Shown here: positions 35,726 through 43,975 of the stretch, piece by piece
Layout: every line of letters begins with the position of its first letter
Numbering within the stretch: the first letter of the stretch is position 1
Assembly (NCBI GenBank): GCA_002452215.1
Contig: DKCO01000053.1
Location: 1-64,000, forward strand
Length of the DNA: 64,000 bases
Reading direction: 5' to 3'
From: Spirochaetales bacterium UBA6872
GTDB lineage: Bacteria > Spirochaetota > Spirochaetia > Sphaerochaetales > Sphaerochaetaceae
The notes under the pieces: generated by a model
The model's database searches: none
What the model was told of the DNA's origin: nothing
Seen by the model: the letters and a program-made list of their open reading frames with translations, nothing else
Made by a program: the position numbers and the translations under genes

Positions 35726-36910
35726 TTATTTGCAGGTATTGTCTTTTACTCTTAATTCAGGATTCTTAATATCTGTTCCATTAGCATCGCACACTCTTCC
35801 ACATGCCTGCCCTAGATACTTGTTATCTTTATTACCAATCTCAATTTTTGCGCCTTCTTTACCTACATACACTTTTGTTGAAACTATTGTATTGTTTTCT
35901 ACATAAGGCTCAGACTCTGTCAATACGCGGCCTACCAGTCCTCCAGCTTCCTCTTTATCTGCTTTTATTGTGCACCCAGAGACAGTACAACCAGAAAGCT
36001 TGCCATCTTTATAAATACCTACCAAGCCTCCAACCTCCTTTGTGGTTGTCAATATTGTACAGTTTTCAACTGCACAATTGGTTATATCACAATAGGCCTG
36101 GCCAGCAATTCCTCCTGTATATTTTGTCCCTTTTATTATTGAGTCCCTAACTGTTATATTTTCAAGCTTTCCTTTTTCGAAATACCCAGCCAATGCTCCC
36201 ACAGATGAATCTTTTCCAGATGCTTCAATATAAGCTTTCTCTATTATGAGGTTTGAAACAGAGTTCGCCTTTGCAAATAAACCAAGATAGATATCGCTTT
36301 TGTCACTGACTGATCTAATGTTCTTCACAATATGGCCTTGGAAATCTATAGTTGCTTCAATTGATTTTTGCATTGGAACATAATCCTTATTTGCAAAATC
36401 GATATCAATATCGACAACGACATCAAAACCATCTGCCATGTAGTAATAACAATAGCCGATGTTAAAATAGCTTCCGTTATTACCGTATTTTTCACACTCG
36501 ATTAGACAACGTGCGTAGAAATAGTCCTTTACCAAAGGAAGAACTGTCAGGCCATCAGCACTTGAAACAACAACTTGGGCTCTAGAATTTCCATAATTAT
36601 CTACGTCTCTCTTTTCATTTATTGTCAAATATTTTGTATCAAGGAAATTAGTTGAAAACCAAGAAACAAAAGCATTTGCATTTGTGAGTACTCCTGTCTT
36701 GTACTTATCTAGGGACGTATTCGTATCCAAGTTACCTTTATCATCAAAGATCTCAAACCCTTTTTCTGTGTTCTTATTATACTCAGTTTCATATTCATAA
36801 ACTTTTCCACTCCATACAGAAACTGGTCTAACAACTTTATTGTAGGGCTCTGTGCTACAACTGATAAATAAAACAACAACAATTATGAGAAACAATATAT
36901 TCTTTTTCAT
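35726..36910 (-). CDS. surface-type lipoprotein with GLUG-like repeats
   Basis: 394 residues from the ATG at 36910, which follows AAGGAGGAG. The signal peptide MKKNILFLIIVVVLFISC ends in a lipobox. The N-terminal half (about 20-180) is of unknown fold. The second half contains repeating units with small Gly-rich turns, SVGALAGYFEKG, YTGGIAGQAY, EVGGLVGIYKDG and EAGGLVGRV, each followed by an Asn/Cys-rich strand (ITNCAVENC, LSGCTVSGC). This resembles GLUG-repeat beta-helices of secreted adhesin-like proteins. An exposed envelope protein is likely. Its promoter carries a run of nine G in the spacer, so expression may be phase-variable. Confidence 0.78.
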   Translation of the reverse strand: MKKNILFLIIVVVLFISCSTEPYNKVVRPVSVWSGKVYEYETEYNKNTEKGFEIFDDKGNLDTNTSLDKYKTGVLTNANAFVSWFSTNFLDTKYLTINEKRDVDNYGNSRAQVVVSSADGLTVLPLVKDYFYARCLIECEKYGNNGSYFNIGYCYYYMADGFDVVVDIDIDFANKDYVPMQKSIEATIDFQGHIVKNIRSVSDKSDIYLGLFAKANSVSNLIIEKAYIEASGKDSSVGALAGYFEKGKLENITVRDSIIKGTKYTGGIAGQAYCDITNCAVENCTILTTTKEVGGLVGIYKDGKLSGCTVSGCTIKADKEEAGGLVGRVLTESEPYVENNTIVSTKVYVGKEGAKIEIGNKDNKYLGQACGRVCDANGTDIKNPELRVKDNTCK

Positions 36911-36963
36911 CTCTCCTCCTTTTGTGGCGGGCATGACGAAAAACATACCCTTGATTCCGTAAT

Positions 36964-36991
36964 AGTTTACCCCCCCCCTGTATGTTGTCAA
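36964..36991 (-). promoter_or_regulatory. promoter with poly-G tract in the spacer (phase-variation candidate)
   Basis: On the minus strand TTGACA (36986-36991, a perfect -35) and TAAACT (36964-36969) enclose a 16-base spacer made of ACATACA and nine G. Changing the number of G alters the -35/-10 distance; ten G would give the optimal 17. The start codon is about 47 bases past the predicted start of transcription. Confidence 0.7.
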
Positions 36992-37187
36992 TACAATTGT
37001 AGATTCAATATTTATTTGAAATTACTCTTTTTATGCGGAAAAAAATCAGGATCTAATTGGACGGAAAAATAGCAAAGAAATAATTTTTTCAACTAACCTT
37101 TTATTTCATTGCGAATTATTTAGAAACATACTATGTTGAAATACAAGTTCAATTCATACTGAAAAAATTTTATTACCAAATCTTTCA

Positions 37188-37196
37188 TGTTATACT
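37188..37196 (+). promoter_or_regulatory. extended -10 promoter for the InlB-repeat lipoprotein
   Basis: TGT followed by TATACT (37191-37196) is an extended -10; no good -35 is seen. The leader would be about 34 bases. The region 36992-37187 between the two divergent promoters is very A+T-rich and holds nothing else that I can name. Confidence 0.5.
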
Positions 37197-37236
37197 TTTG
37201 TTAAATCGTTTACTCAGAGTCAGAGGAGGACAGAGT

Positions 37237-38381
37237 ATGAGAGAGAGAGAGAGAGAAACTCTAGTCACATTTTTCTATTTTTAGCAATTTTGCTAATTTT
37301 CACTTTAACGCTTTCAATATCTTGCGATAACAATGCCTACGAAACAACATTTACAGTAACATTCGACACAGATGATGGAAGCTATGTAAATGCAATAGAT
37401 GTCTTGGAAGGCGAAAAAGTAAAAGCTCCAACAAATCCTACTAAAGAAGGATATAAATTTGTAGAATGGCAACTTGACGGAAAGACCTTTGACTTCAATA
37501 CTCCTATTACAAAGAACATCACATTAAAAGCAAAATGGCTTGAGATAAAGCATGTTAAGAACTTATCAGAAGTCAACAACAACAATGCTGATTTTGGATT
37601 TAAACCCGAAGTGAGCCAAAAAGCAGATGCTATCACAATAGACGGAAAAGATGCATATTATATTGTTGATGAATGGCAAGATCTTTGGTTCAGAGGAGAT
37701 GTCACAATAAGGAACATTGAATTTGCTAAAGGTGTAAGCTTTTATGGACAAGGAACTTTCAATAAAAAGATAATTATCGAAGATTGCATAATTAAGTGGT
37801 GTAATCAACAAGAGCTTATTGAAAAATATGAAAAAAACAATAATTTCCCTTTTGGAAACTCTGGCAATGGTCTTTGCCTAAGCATCGTTGGCTTCGATAA
37901 TAGCACTCAGAATATAGATGCAGAAGTACGAAATTGCACTTTGATTGGCGATAATAACAGAGAGACTCCAAGAAAGGATTCATTTCCTTCAGTGAAAGAA
38001 TATGAAAAGTATAAATCTAATAAAGATAATTACAAAGATTATCAAGGTCGTGGCATGGGAATTGGTCTTGGAACAGGGCCCGGAAATGCATTGGCGTTTG
38101 CTAGTGTTCTAATTGAAGGATGCTCTTTTGAAGGACTAAAGAATGCTGCTGTTCAACTCTTCACTTTCAATTGCCCTATCACAATCAGCAATTGCGACTT
38201 CAAGAGTTGGGGTATAAACAAGGATGATCTTGCTCAAGAATATACATATGCAATAAGGGGAAATGTTGGTGACAAAGACCATAGAGATAAAGCATCTCTT
38301 ACAATAAAAAATTGCACATTCGATCCGAACAAGCCTGAGAAAAAGTGCTTAATTGACAATCTGGAACCAACCATAGAATAA
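37237..38381 (+). CDS. phase-variable lipoprotein with InlB B-type repeat (out of frame here)
   Basis: ATG at 37237 is preceded by AGAGGAGG at ideal spacing, but the frame runs into a TAG after 15 codons. The main coding frame, open through 37237-38381, is shifted. In that frame a lipoprotein signal peptide reads SSHIFLFLAILLIFTLTLSISC immediately after the GA repeat. Removing one GA unit, or adding two, joins the ATG to it. The mature protein has one InlB B-type (Listeria-Bacteroides) repeat of about 65 residues (TFTVTFDTDDGSY ... ITLKAKW), then a region with parallel-beta-helix-like strands (TIRNIEFAKGVSF, IIIEDCIIKWC, ASVLIEGCSFEGL, ITISNCDFKSW, LTIKNCTFD). It is probably a surface protein switched off in this cell. 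A real mutation or sequencing error is the alternative. Confidence 0.75.
37239..37256 (+). repeat. (GA)9 dinucleotide repeat at the start of a coding region
   Basis: Nine GA units starting with the G of the ATG. The distance from the ATG to the downstream reading frame is two bases more than a multiple of three, so single-unit slippage changes the frame. Confidence 0.95.
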
Positions 38382-38402
38382 AACTGTTTGAATATTAGTA
38401 CT

Positions 38403-38434
38403 GGAGTTGCTTCAAGCGAGGCAACTCCTTTTTT
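38403..38434 (+). terminator. terminator after the InlB-repeat lipoprotein
   Basis: Perfect 8-base stem GGAGTTGC / GCAACTCC with a 10-base loop, followed by six T. Confidence 0.92.
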
Positions 38435-38455
38435 GTCCAATGATCCTTTTAAAGC

Positions 38456-39079
38456 TTACTCAGCATATTTCAAAGCATCCCGCCTACTTGATATCACATG
38501 ATACTTTACTGTAGCTTCTATTGCTTCTGGGTCCCCTAGCTCGATAGCATCCAGAATGGCTAGATGTTGATAAACAGATTTCTCGTACTCTTCGTTTTTC
38601 ATGGAAGAGAACTTTCTGATCCTTGCGCTATGACCATTGACTCGTGTCATAAGGTCACTGAAAAAGGAATTTGTGCATGAAGAAAGAATCATATCGTGTA
38701 TCTTTGTATCAGCATCTATGAAGTATTGTCTATCAAAGCTATTGTCATAAAAAGACTGGATTATCTTTCTGTTTTCCTCTAGTTCGGCCATATCGATATT
38801 GGAGAAAAACGTCTTTGCTATATAAGGCTCTACAAGATACCTCACATCAAAGACATCGATTATCAACTCTCTTGTGATTGGCGAAACTAGTGTATTCTTT
38901 CTCGAATTTATAATAACAAAGCCTTCACGCTCAAGCTGTTGCAAGGCCTCTCTTGCAGGAGTTCTGCTCAGATGAAGATCATCTAGCAAGCTACTTGTTA
39001 TTTCACAGCCAGGAAAGAGTTCCAGAGTAATAATTCGTGATTTTATTATGTTATATGCTTCTTCTGTTTTTCCTACCAT
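38456..39079 (-). CDS. GntR-family (FadR/FCD type) transcriptional regulator
   Basis: 207 residues from the ATG at 39079 (GAAAGAGAG upstream; a GTG five codons earlier is possible). The winged helix (about 5-70) includes SRTPAREALQQLEREGFV, the GntR recognition motif. The FCD effector domain (about 75-200) has metal-binding-type His and Asp residues (DADTKIHDMIL, HLAILDAIELGD, and the final YHVISSRR). It is divergent from the Ldh-family and malic enzyme genes. The same 10-base palindrome lies before its own gene and before the dehydrogenase gene, so it probably controls both. The ligand is likely a carboxylic acid, as for other FCD regulators. Confidence 0.9.
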   Translation of the reverse strand: MVGKTEEAYNIIKSRIITLELFPGCEITSSLLDDLHLSRTPAREALQQLEREGFVIINSRKNTLVSPITRELIIDVFDVRYLVEPYIAKTFFSNIDMAELEENRKIIQSFYDNSFDRQYFIDADTKIHDMILSSCTNSFFSDLMTRVNGHSARIRKFSSMKNEEYEKSVYQHLAILDAIELGDPEAIEATVKYHVISSRRDALKYAE

Positions 39080-39112
39080 AAAACTCTCTTTCACCTTTTA
39101 ATAATTTATTTG

Positions 39113-39122
39113 TGATATATCA
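39113..39122. promoter_or_regulatory. palindromic site TGATATATCA, copy 1 (before gntR)
   Basis: A perfect 10-base palindrome 34 bases before the regulator start codon, flanked by TTG and ACAA. It matches the core of the second site near the dehydrogenase promoter; an autoregulatory operator is likely. Confidence 0.55.
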
Positions 39123-39183
39123 ACAATCAACTTTATTATACATTTTACCTAATATATGGCAAGTTTTTTAAATAAATATCATT

Positions 39184-39197
39184 TCTGATATATCAGA
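39184..39197. promoter_or_regulatory. palindromic site TCTGATATATCAGA, copy 2 (before the dehydrogenase gene)
   Basis: A perfect 14-base palindrome that contains the same 10-base core as copy 1. It lies 12 bases upstream of the predicted -35 box of the dehydrogenase gene. Confidence 0.6.
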
Positions 39198-39209
39198 GTT
39201 AAAATTTTA

Positions 39210-39238
39210 TTGCATATTTGAAAGTAAAGAGCAATAAT
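39210..39238 (+). promoter_or_regulatory. promoter of the Ldh-family/malic enzyme operon
   Basis: TTGCAT (39210-39215), 17-base spacer, AATAAT (39233-39238). Leader about 43 bases, ending in GAGGGAGG before the ATG. Confidence 0.55.
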
Positions 39239-39287
39239 GGACTCACATTGAAAGCAGTGTTCAACTTCTATTTGAGGGAGGAAATAT

Positions 39288-40373
39288 ATGGTTTATGTTG
39301 ACAGAAACGTATTAACAGATTTTTGCTATGACGTCTTTCGCTCGCTTGGTCTGAATGATGATGAAGCTAAAGATAGTGCTCTGATTCTTGTCTCTGCAGA
39401 CTCCAGAGGAATATCAAGCCACGGAGTAAGTCGCCTCAAGAGATATGTCAATGGCATCAAAAAAGGTGTGATGCTATCAGGTGTAGAACCAACAGTTTTA
39501 AGAGATAGCACTCTCTCCTTTGCTCTGGATGCCAATGGTGCAATGGGCCTGAGCCTTTCAAGAAAAACAATGGATAAAGTCATCCAAAGAGCAAAAGAAC
39601 ATGGAATGTGCTTTGCATCTGTGCGAAATTCAAACCATTTCGGCATTGCTGGCTATTATGCTGAGATGGCCGCAAGGAATGATATGATAGGAATAACAAT
39701 GACCAATACAGCAGCTCTTGGCGTGCCGACATTTGCTCGAGATGCATATTTTGGAACAAACCCGCTTGCTTTTGCAGTACCTTCTCTTGATGAGAGGATT
39801 TTCTGCTTGGATATGGCAACAACTTGCGTTACAAGAGGAAAAATAGAAACATACAACAGAGAAGGCAAGAAAATACCACTTGGATGGGCTGTAGATACAA
39901 CTGGCCATTCCACAGACAATCCAGGCAAACTTCTAGAGGATATGCTATACCAAAGAGGAGGCGGAATCTTACCTCTTGGAGGAGAAGGAGAAGAGCATGC
40001 AGGCTATAAAGGATATGGACTGGCAACAGTTGTCGACATATTGACAGCCCTGCTCTCGGGAGGTTTGTTTGGACGAGATGTTATGGATAGCAAAGCCACA
40101 AGCGCAAGAGTATGCCATTTCTTTGGTGCGATCAGACTCGATATGTTCAGAGATCCAAATGACTTCAAAAAAGACATATCGACAATGATGGATGAGCTAA
40201 ATAGCCTTAAGCCTGCCGAAGGTTGTGAAAGAGTATTCTATGCAGGACAAAAGGAACATGAAGCAGAGAAGAGATCTTGGATAGACGGTGTCCCTATTAC
40301 AGATAAGTTGTACGATGAACTTTGCACAATAGGCGAAGATACTATAAAACATACACTAGAGAGGAAAAATTAA
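39288..40373 (+). CDS. Ldh-family (malate/L-lactate-type) NAD(P) dehydrogenase
   Basis: 361 residues, the usual length of the Ldh_2 (type-2 malate/L-lactate dehydrogenase) family, a fold different from the classic Rossmann enzymes. Conserved parts are ADSRGISSHGVSRLKRY with the catalytic His near 46, the nucleotide-binding stretch SNHFGIAGYYAEMAA, ITMTNTAALGVP, FGTNPLAFAVP, and GGEGEEHAGYKGYGLATVVDILTALLSGG. Members oxidise various 2-hydroxyacids (malate, lactate, sulfolactate, ureidoglycolate). It is followed after two bases by malic enzyme, which suggests a 2-hydroxyacid or malate-related pathway under control of the divergent GntR protein. Confidence 0.88.
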   Translation: MVYVDRNVLTDFCYDVFRSLGLNDDEAKDSALILVSADSRGISSHGVSRLKRYVNGIKKGVMLSGVEPTVLRDSTLSFALDANGAMGLSLSRKTMDKVIQRAKEHGMCFASVRNSNHFGIAGYYAEMAARNDMIGITMTNTAALGVPTFARDAYFGTNPLAFAVPSLDERIFCLDMATTCVTRGKIETYNREGKKIPLGWAVDTTGHSTDNPGKLLEDMLYQRGGGILPLGGEGEEHAGYKGYGLATVVDILTALLSGGLFGRDVMDSKATSARVCHFFGAIRLDMFRDPNDFKKDISTMMDELNSLKPAEGCERVFYAGQKEHEAEKRSWIDGVPITDKLYDELCTIGEDTIKHTLERKN

Positions 40374-40375
40374 CC

Positions 40376-41674
40376 ATGGATGAAGACAAAGCTCTAAAAT
40401 ACCATAGCGAAGGAAAGAGAGGCAAAATCGAAGTTATACCGACAAAGCCATGCAAGACAGCTGATGATTTGTCTCTTGCATATACACCAGGAGTTGGCAA
40501 AGTTGTTCTAAAAATAGCAGAAAACAGCGATGATGCATACAAATACACAGCAAAGGGAAACCTAGTTGCTGTAATATCAAACGGAACAGCTATCCTAGGT
40601 CTGGGAGACAGAGGCGCACTTGCATCCAAGCCTGTGATGGAAGGCAAAGGTGTTCTCTTCAAAAGATTTGCTGATATCGATGTCTTCGATATCGAAGTCA
40701 ACGAGAAGGACCCTGATAAGTTCATCTCTATTGTCCAAGCAATATCACCAACATTTGGAGGCATCAATCTTGAAGATATAAAGGGCCCTGAATGCTTTTA
40801 CATTGAAACCGAATTGAAGAAGCGTTGCGACATTCCAGTATTCCATGATGATCAGCATGGAACAGCGATTATTGCCTCCAGCGCTCTTATAAATGCTGCA
40901 GAAATTGCAAATAAAAAACTTGATGAGTTGCAAGTCGTATTCTCTGGAGCAGGAGCTGCTGGCATATCGATTGCAAGAATGCTAATCCAACTTGGTGTAA
41001 AGAGAGAAAACATAGTAATGACAGATATCGATGGAGTCATTTACAAAGGCCGAGAAAACATGAACCCAGTGCACGAGGAATTTGCAACTGAAAGGAGCGT
41101 AAGAACTCTCAAAGAAGCAATAAATGGCGCTGATGTCTTTATTGGAGTATCGGCAAAAGGTGTATTGAAAAAAGACATGCTTCTATCTATGGCTAAGGAC
41201 CCTATCGTCTTTGCATTGGCTAATCCCGATCCAGAGATAACATATGAAGAAGCTACAGCGACAAGAAGCGATGTCATAATGGGTACTGGACGAAGCGACT
41301 ATCCAAACCAGATCAACAATATCCTTGGCTTCCCATTCATCTTCAGAGGCGCACTGGATGTTAGAGCAAGCGAAATAACCGAGAACATGAAAAAAGCTGC
41401 AATCTTTGCTCTGGCTGACCTTGCTAAAGAGAAAGTTCCAGAAGAAGTCAAGAAAGCATACGGAGGAAAGGATTTCTCATTTGGACGCAACTACATAGTT
41501 CCTAAACCATTTGACCCAAGAGTCATAGAATGGGAAGCTGTAGCTGTTGCAAAACAAGCTGTAGACGACGGAGTTGCACTCAAGAGGATAAAGGATTGGG
41601 AGGAGTATAGACTATCATTAAGAGAAAGAATGAAAAAGTATTGGGATGATGGTACTTCTTCTGAAAAAAGATAA
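40376..41674 (+). CDS. NAD(P)-dependent malic enzyme
   Basis: 433 residues from the ATG at 40376 (GAGAGG upstream; the frame is open further but without support). It decarboxylates malate to pyruvate and CO2 and reduces NAD(P). Motifs are LAYTPGVGKV (catalytic Tyr), GNLVAVISNGTAILGLGDRGALASKPVMEGK (catalytic Lys), the metal-binding Glu and Asp in VNLEDIKGPE-like INLEDIKGPE and HDDQHGTAI, and the nucleotide site FSGAGAAGISIARML. This is the short form without the phosphotransacetylase-like tail. It sits in an operon with the Ldh-family enzyme. Confidence 0.93.
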   Translation: MDEDKALKYHSEGKRGKIEVIPTKPCKTADDLSLAYTPGVGKVVLKIAENSDDAYKYTAKGNLVAVISNGTAILGLGDRGALASKPVMEGKGVLFKRFADIDVFDIEVNEKDPDKFISIVQAISPTFGGINLEDIKGPECFYIETELKKRCDIPVFHDDQHGTAIIASSALINAAEIANKKLDELQVVFSGAGAAGISIARMLIQLGVKRENIVMTDIDGVIYKGRENMNPVHEEFATERSVRTLKEAINGADVFIGVSAKGVLKKDMLLSMAKDPIVFALANPDPEITYEEATATRSDVIMGTGRSDYPNQINNILGFPFIFRGALDVRASEITENMKKAAIFALADLAKEKVPEEVKKAYGGKDFSFGRNYIVPKPFDPRVIEWEAVAVAKQAVDDGVALKRIKDWEEYRLSLRERMKKYWDDGTSSEKR

Positions 41675-41749
41675 GCAACAAAATCAAGAACCAATAAAAT
41701 TAAAGAGAAAATAAAAGCTTCTCATTGATGCGATAAAGGATGGAATAGA

Positions 41750-42517
41750 ATGGATAAACAATATGACATGCTTCTGTTTGCAGGACAATCCAATATGGCA
41801 GGCAGAGGGATCACATCCGAGAGATGGAAAGAAAAAGCTCCGATTTCAATAGACGGTTCAGGATTTGAATACAGAGCTGTCTCTGATCCTGGTACACTCC
41901 ATAAAATAGAAGAGCCATTTGGAGCCAATGAAAACAAGGAAGGCGGAATATACGAGCCCGGAATGAAGACCGGGTCCTTGGTTACATCCTTTATCAACTC
42001 ATATTACAAAGAGACTGGGACTGCTGTGATTGCTGTCTCTGCTAGCAAGGGTGGCTCATCCATCCTTGAATGGCAAGATAACAATGATTATCTGACAGAT
42101 GCCTTGGAGCGCCTCTCTGATGCTAAGGATTTTGCAATGGAAAATGCAATTGATATTCGCCATTGCTATCTTGTCTGGTGCCAAGGCGAGACCGATGGGG
42201 ATCGAAGAACATCTCCACAATTATATGCCAAATGTTTCGAGAACTTGCTTTCAAAGTTCAAAAAAGCCGGCGTAGATCTTTGCTTTATGATAGCTATAGG
42301 ACAATACAATGGAACAAAGGGCTATGACTATGAGCCAATAAGAAAGATGCAACTTGAAATTGCAAGCAAAGATAGCTTTGTTGCTCTTGTTTCTGACGAC
42401 TTTTCCAAAATGAAGGAAAGAGGTTTGATGAAGGATGACTTCCATTACTACCAAAAAGCATACAACGAAGTTGGAGAGATTGCTGGCAAAAGAGCTGGGC
42501 AAATTGCAAATATGTAA
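41750..42517 (+). CDS. SASA-type carbohydrate esterase
   Basis: 255 residues, no signal peptide. The SGNH-like sialate O-acetylesterase/acetylxylan esterase fold is seen from LLFAGQSNMAGRG (nucleophile Ser in GQSNM), the glycine block, VSASKGGSSILEW, YLVWCQGETDG (WxQGE) and the final DDFHYYQKAYNEVGE with catalytic Asp-x-x-His. It would remove acetyl groups from sugars in the cytoplasm. It follows malic enzyme by 75 bases with its own AAAGGATGG site and could be in the same transcript. Confidence 0.85.
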   Translation: MDKQYDMLLFAGQSNMAGRGITSERWKEKAPISIDGSGFEYRAVSDPGTLHKIEEPFGANENKEGGIYEPGMKTGSLVTSFINSYYKETGTAVIAVSASKGGSSILEWQDNNDYLTDALERLSDAKDFAMENAIDIRHCYLVWCQGETDGDRRTSPQLYAKCFENLLSKFKKAGVDLCFMIAIGQYNGTKGYDYEPIRKMQLEIASKDSFVALVSDDFSKMKERGLMKDDFHYYQKAYNEVGEIAGKRAGQIANM

Positions 42518-42599
42518 AAAAACTTATGCAAAACCCCTTGCCTCTCTACATAGAAACAACAAAAAGCACTATAGTTTCCTTTGACAATTGGGAAACACA

Positions 42600-43968
42600 A
42601 TGAAGAGAATAACAGAAAAGAAAAAAAGTACGACATTGATGATTGAAGGCAATATTGGAAAGTGCCTTATTACATTTGCAATACCACTTATAATCGGGAA
42701 CCTATTGCAACAGATGTATAACACAGTCGATTCAATCGTCGTTGGAAATTATATAGATAGCTATGCTCTTGCTGCAGTCGGCTCCAGCACATCACTCATT
42801 AGCCTTCTTATCGGATTCAGCCAAGGCATATCTGTCGGAGCGGGTGTTGTAGTATCACTCTTTTTAGGTGCAAAAGACAGAGACGGCGTTCAAACAGCTG
42901 TGCATACAGCAGTTGCTTTGTCTTTGATTGTAGGTGCATTTCTTTCTGCAATTGGAGTAATACTCACGCCCCACACTTTTAAGATGGATGAAAACACCGA
43001 GTGAAGTAATGGATCTATCTGTAAAATACCTGAGATACTACTCTTTCGGACTTGTCTTCAGCATAATGTACAATATGACAGCTGGCATTTTGAACGCAGC
43101 TGGAAACTCCAAGAGATCGCTATTTTATCTAGCAATTGCATCGGTTACTAATATCATGCTTGATATAGTGTTCATAAAGATATTTGGGTTCGGAGTTGAG
43201 GGAGCTGCGATTGCGACTGATATAAGCCAAGCACTTTCATCAACACTTGCTCTTTTGTATCTTGCAAGATCGAAAGACGAATACCATCTGTCATTTAGGA
43301 AGATAAGAGCCGACAAAAACATGTCTATCAGGATAACGAAGGTTGGACTCCCTGCCGGAGTGCAAAACATGGTTATATCGTTTTCGAATGTTTTGATCCA
43401 GTCGAGTGTAAATGCATTCGGTTCATTTGCAATGGCAGGATTCGCATCTTATATGAAGATTGATGGGTTTAATATCCTTCCTGTCTCAAGCTTGAGCATG
43501 GCCATAACAACATTTGTAGGACAAAACTATGGTGCTAATCGAATCGACAGAGTAAAAAAAGGCATATGGGTTACACTCTTTATGGCACTTATCTACACAG
43601 CGTTGACAGGATTTTTCATATATTTCTTTGCAAGAGATATGGTAAGCCTCTTCTCTGATAACAAGGAAGTCATTGATTATGGAGTTTTGGTATCGAGATA
43701 CTTTGCACCTTTTTATTTTCTATTGGGAATCATGCATCCTCTTGCGGGGAGTGTCAGGGGAACAGGAAGATCTGTTCCCCCTACGATAATAATCTTGTTC
43801 GCTCTATGCATCTTCAGGATTCTGTGGATACAGTTCATCATCCCTTTATTCAACACATTGGATGCTGTTTTCATTCAATACCCTATCTCATGGGCACTAG
43901 GTGCGATTATGATGGTCGTATATACATTGAAAGCCAAGTGGCTTGTCCCAGCGAACAATGCTGAATAG
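42600..43968 (+). pseudogene. MATE-family multidrug/sodium antiporter, frameshifted
   Basis: Two adjoining frames give one MATE protein of about 455 residues. The first frame (ATG 42600 to TGA 43004) holds the first three or four helices, with GNLLQQMYNTVDSIVVGNY and ending VILTP. The second frame continues from about 42970 to 43968 with LLRWMKTPSEVMDLSVKYLRYYSFG and the remaining helices, including a second MATE half with VGLPAGVQNMVISFSN. The break is at a run of four C (about 42969-42972): removing one C joins VILTP to TLLRWMKTP without loss. Either the gene is inactive or this is a base-calling error. It is followed by the convergent amino-acid binding protein gene after seven bases. Confidence 0.85.
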
Positions 43969-43975
43969 CAGAGCT

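Noticed and set aside
42988..43968. Separate gene for a short MATE-like transporter
   Set aside because: Its first residues continue the upstream MATE frame exactly when one C is removed; it lacks its own ribosome binding site and the first helices.
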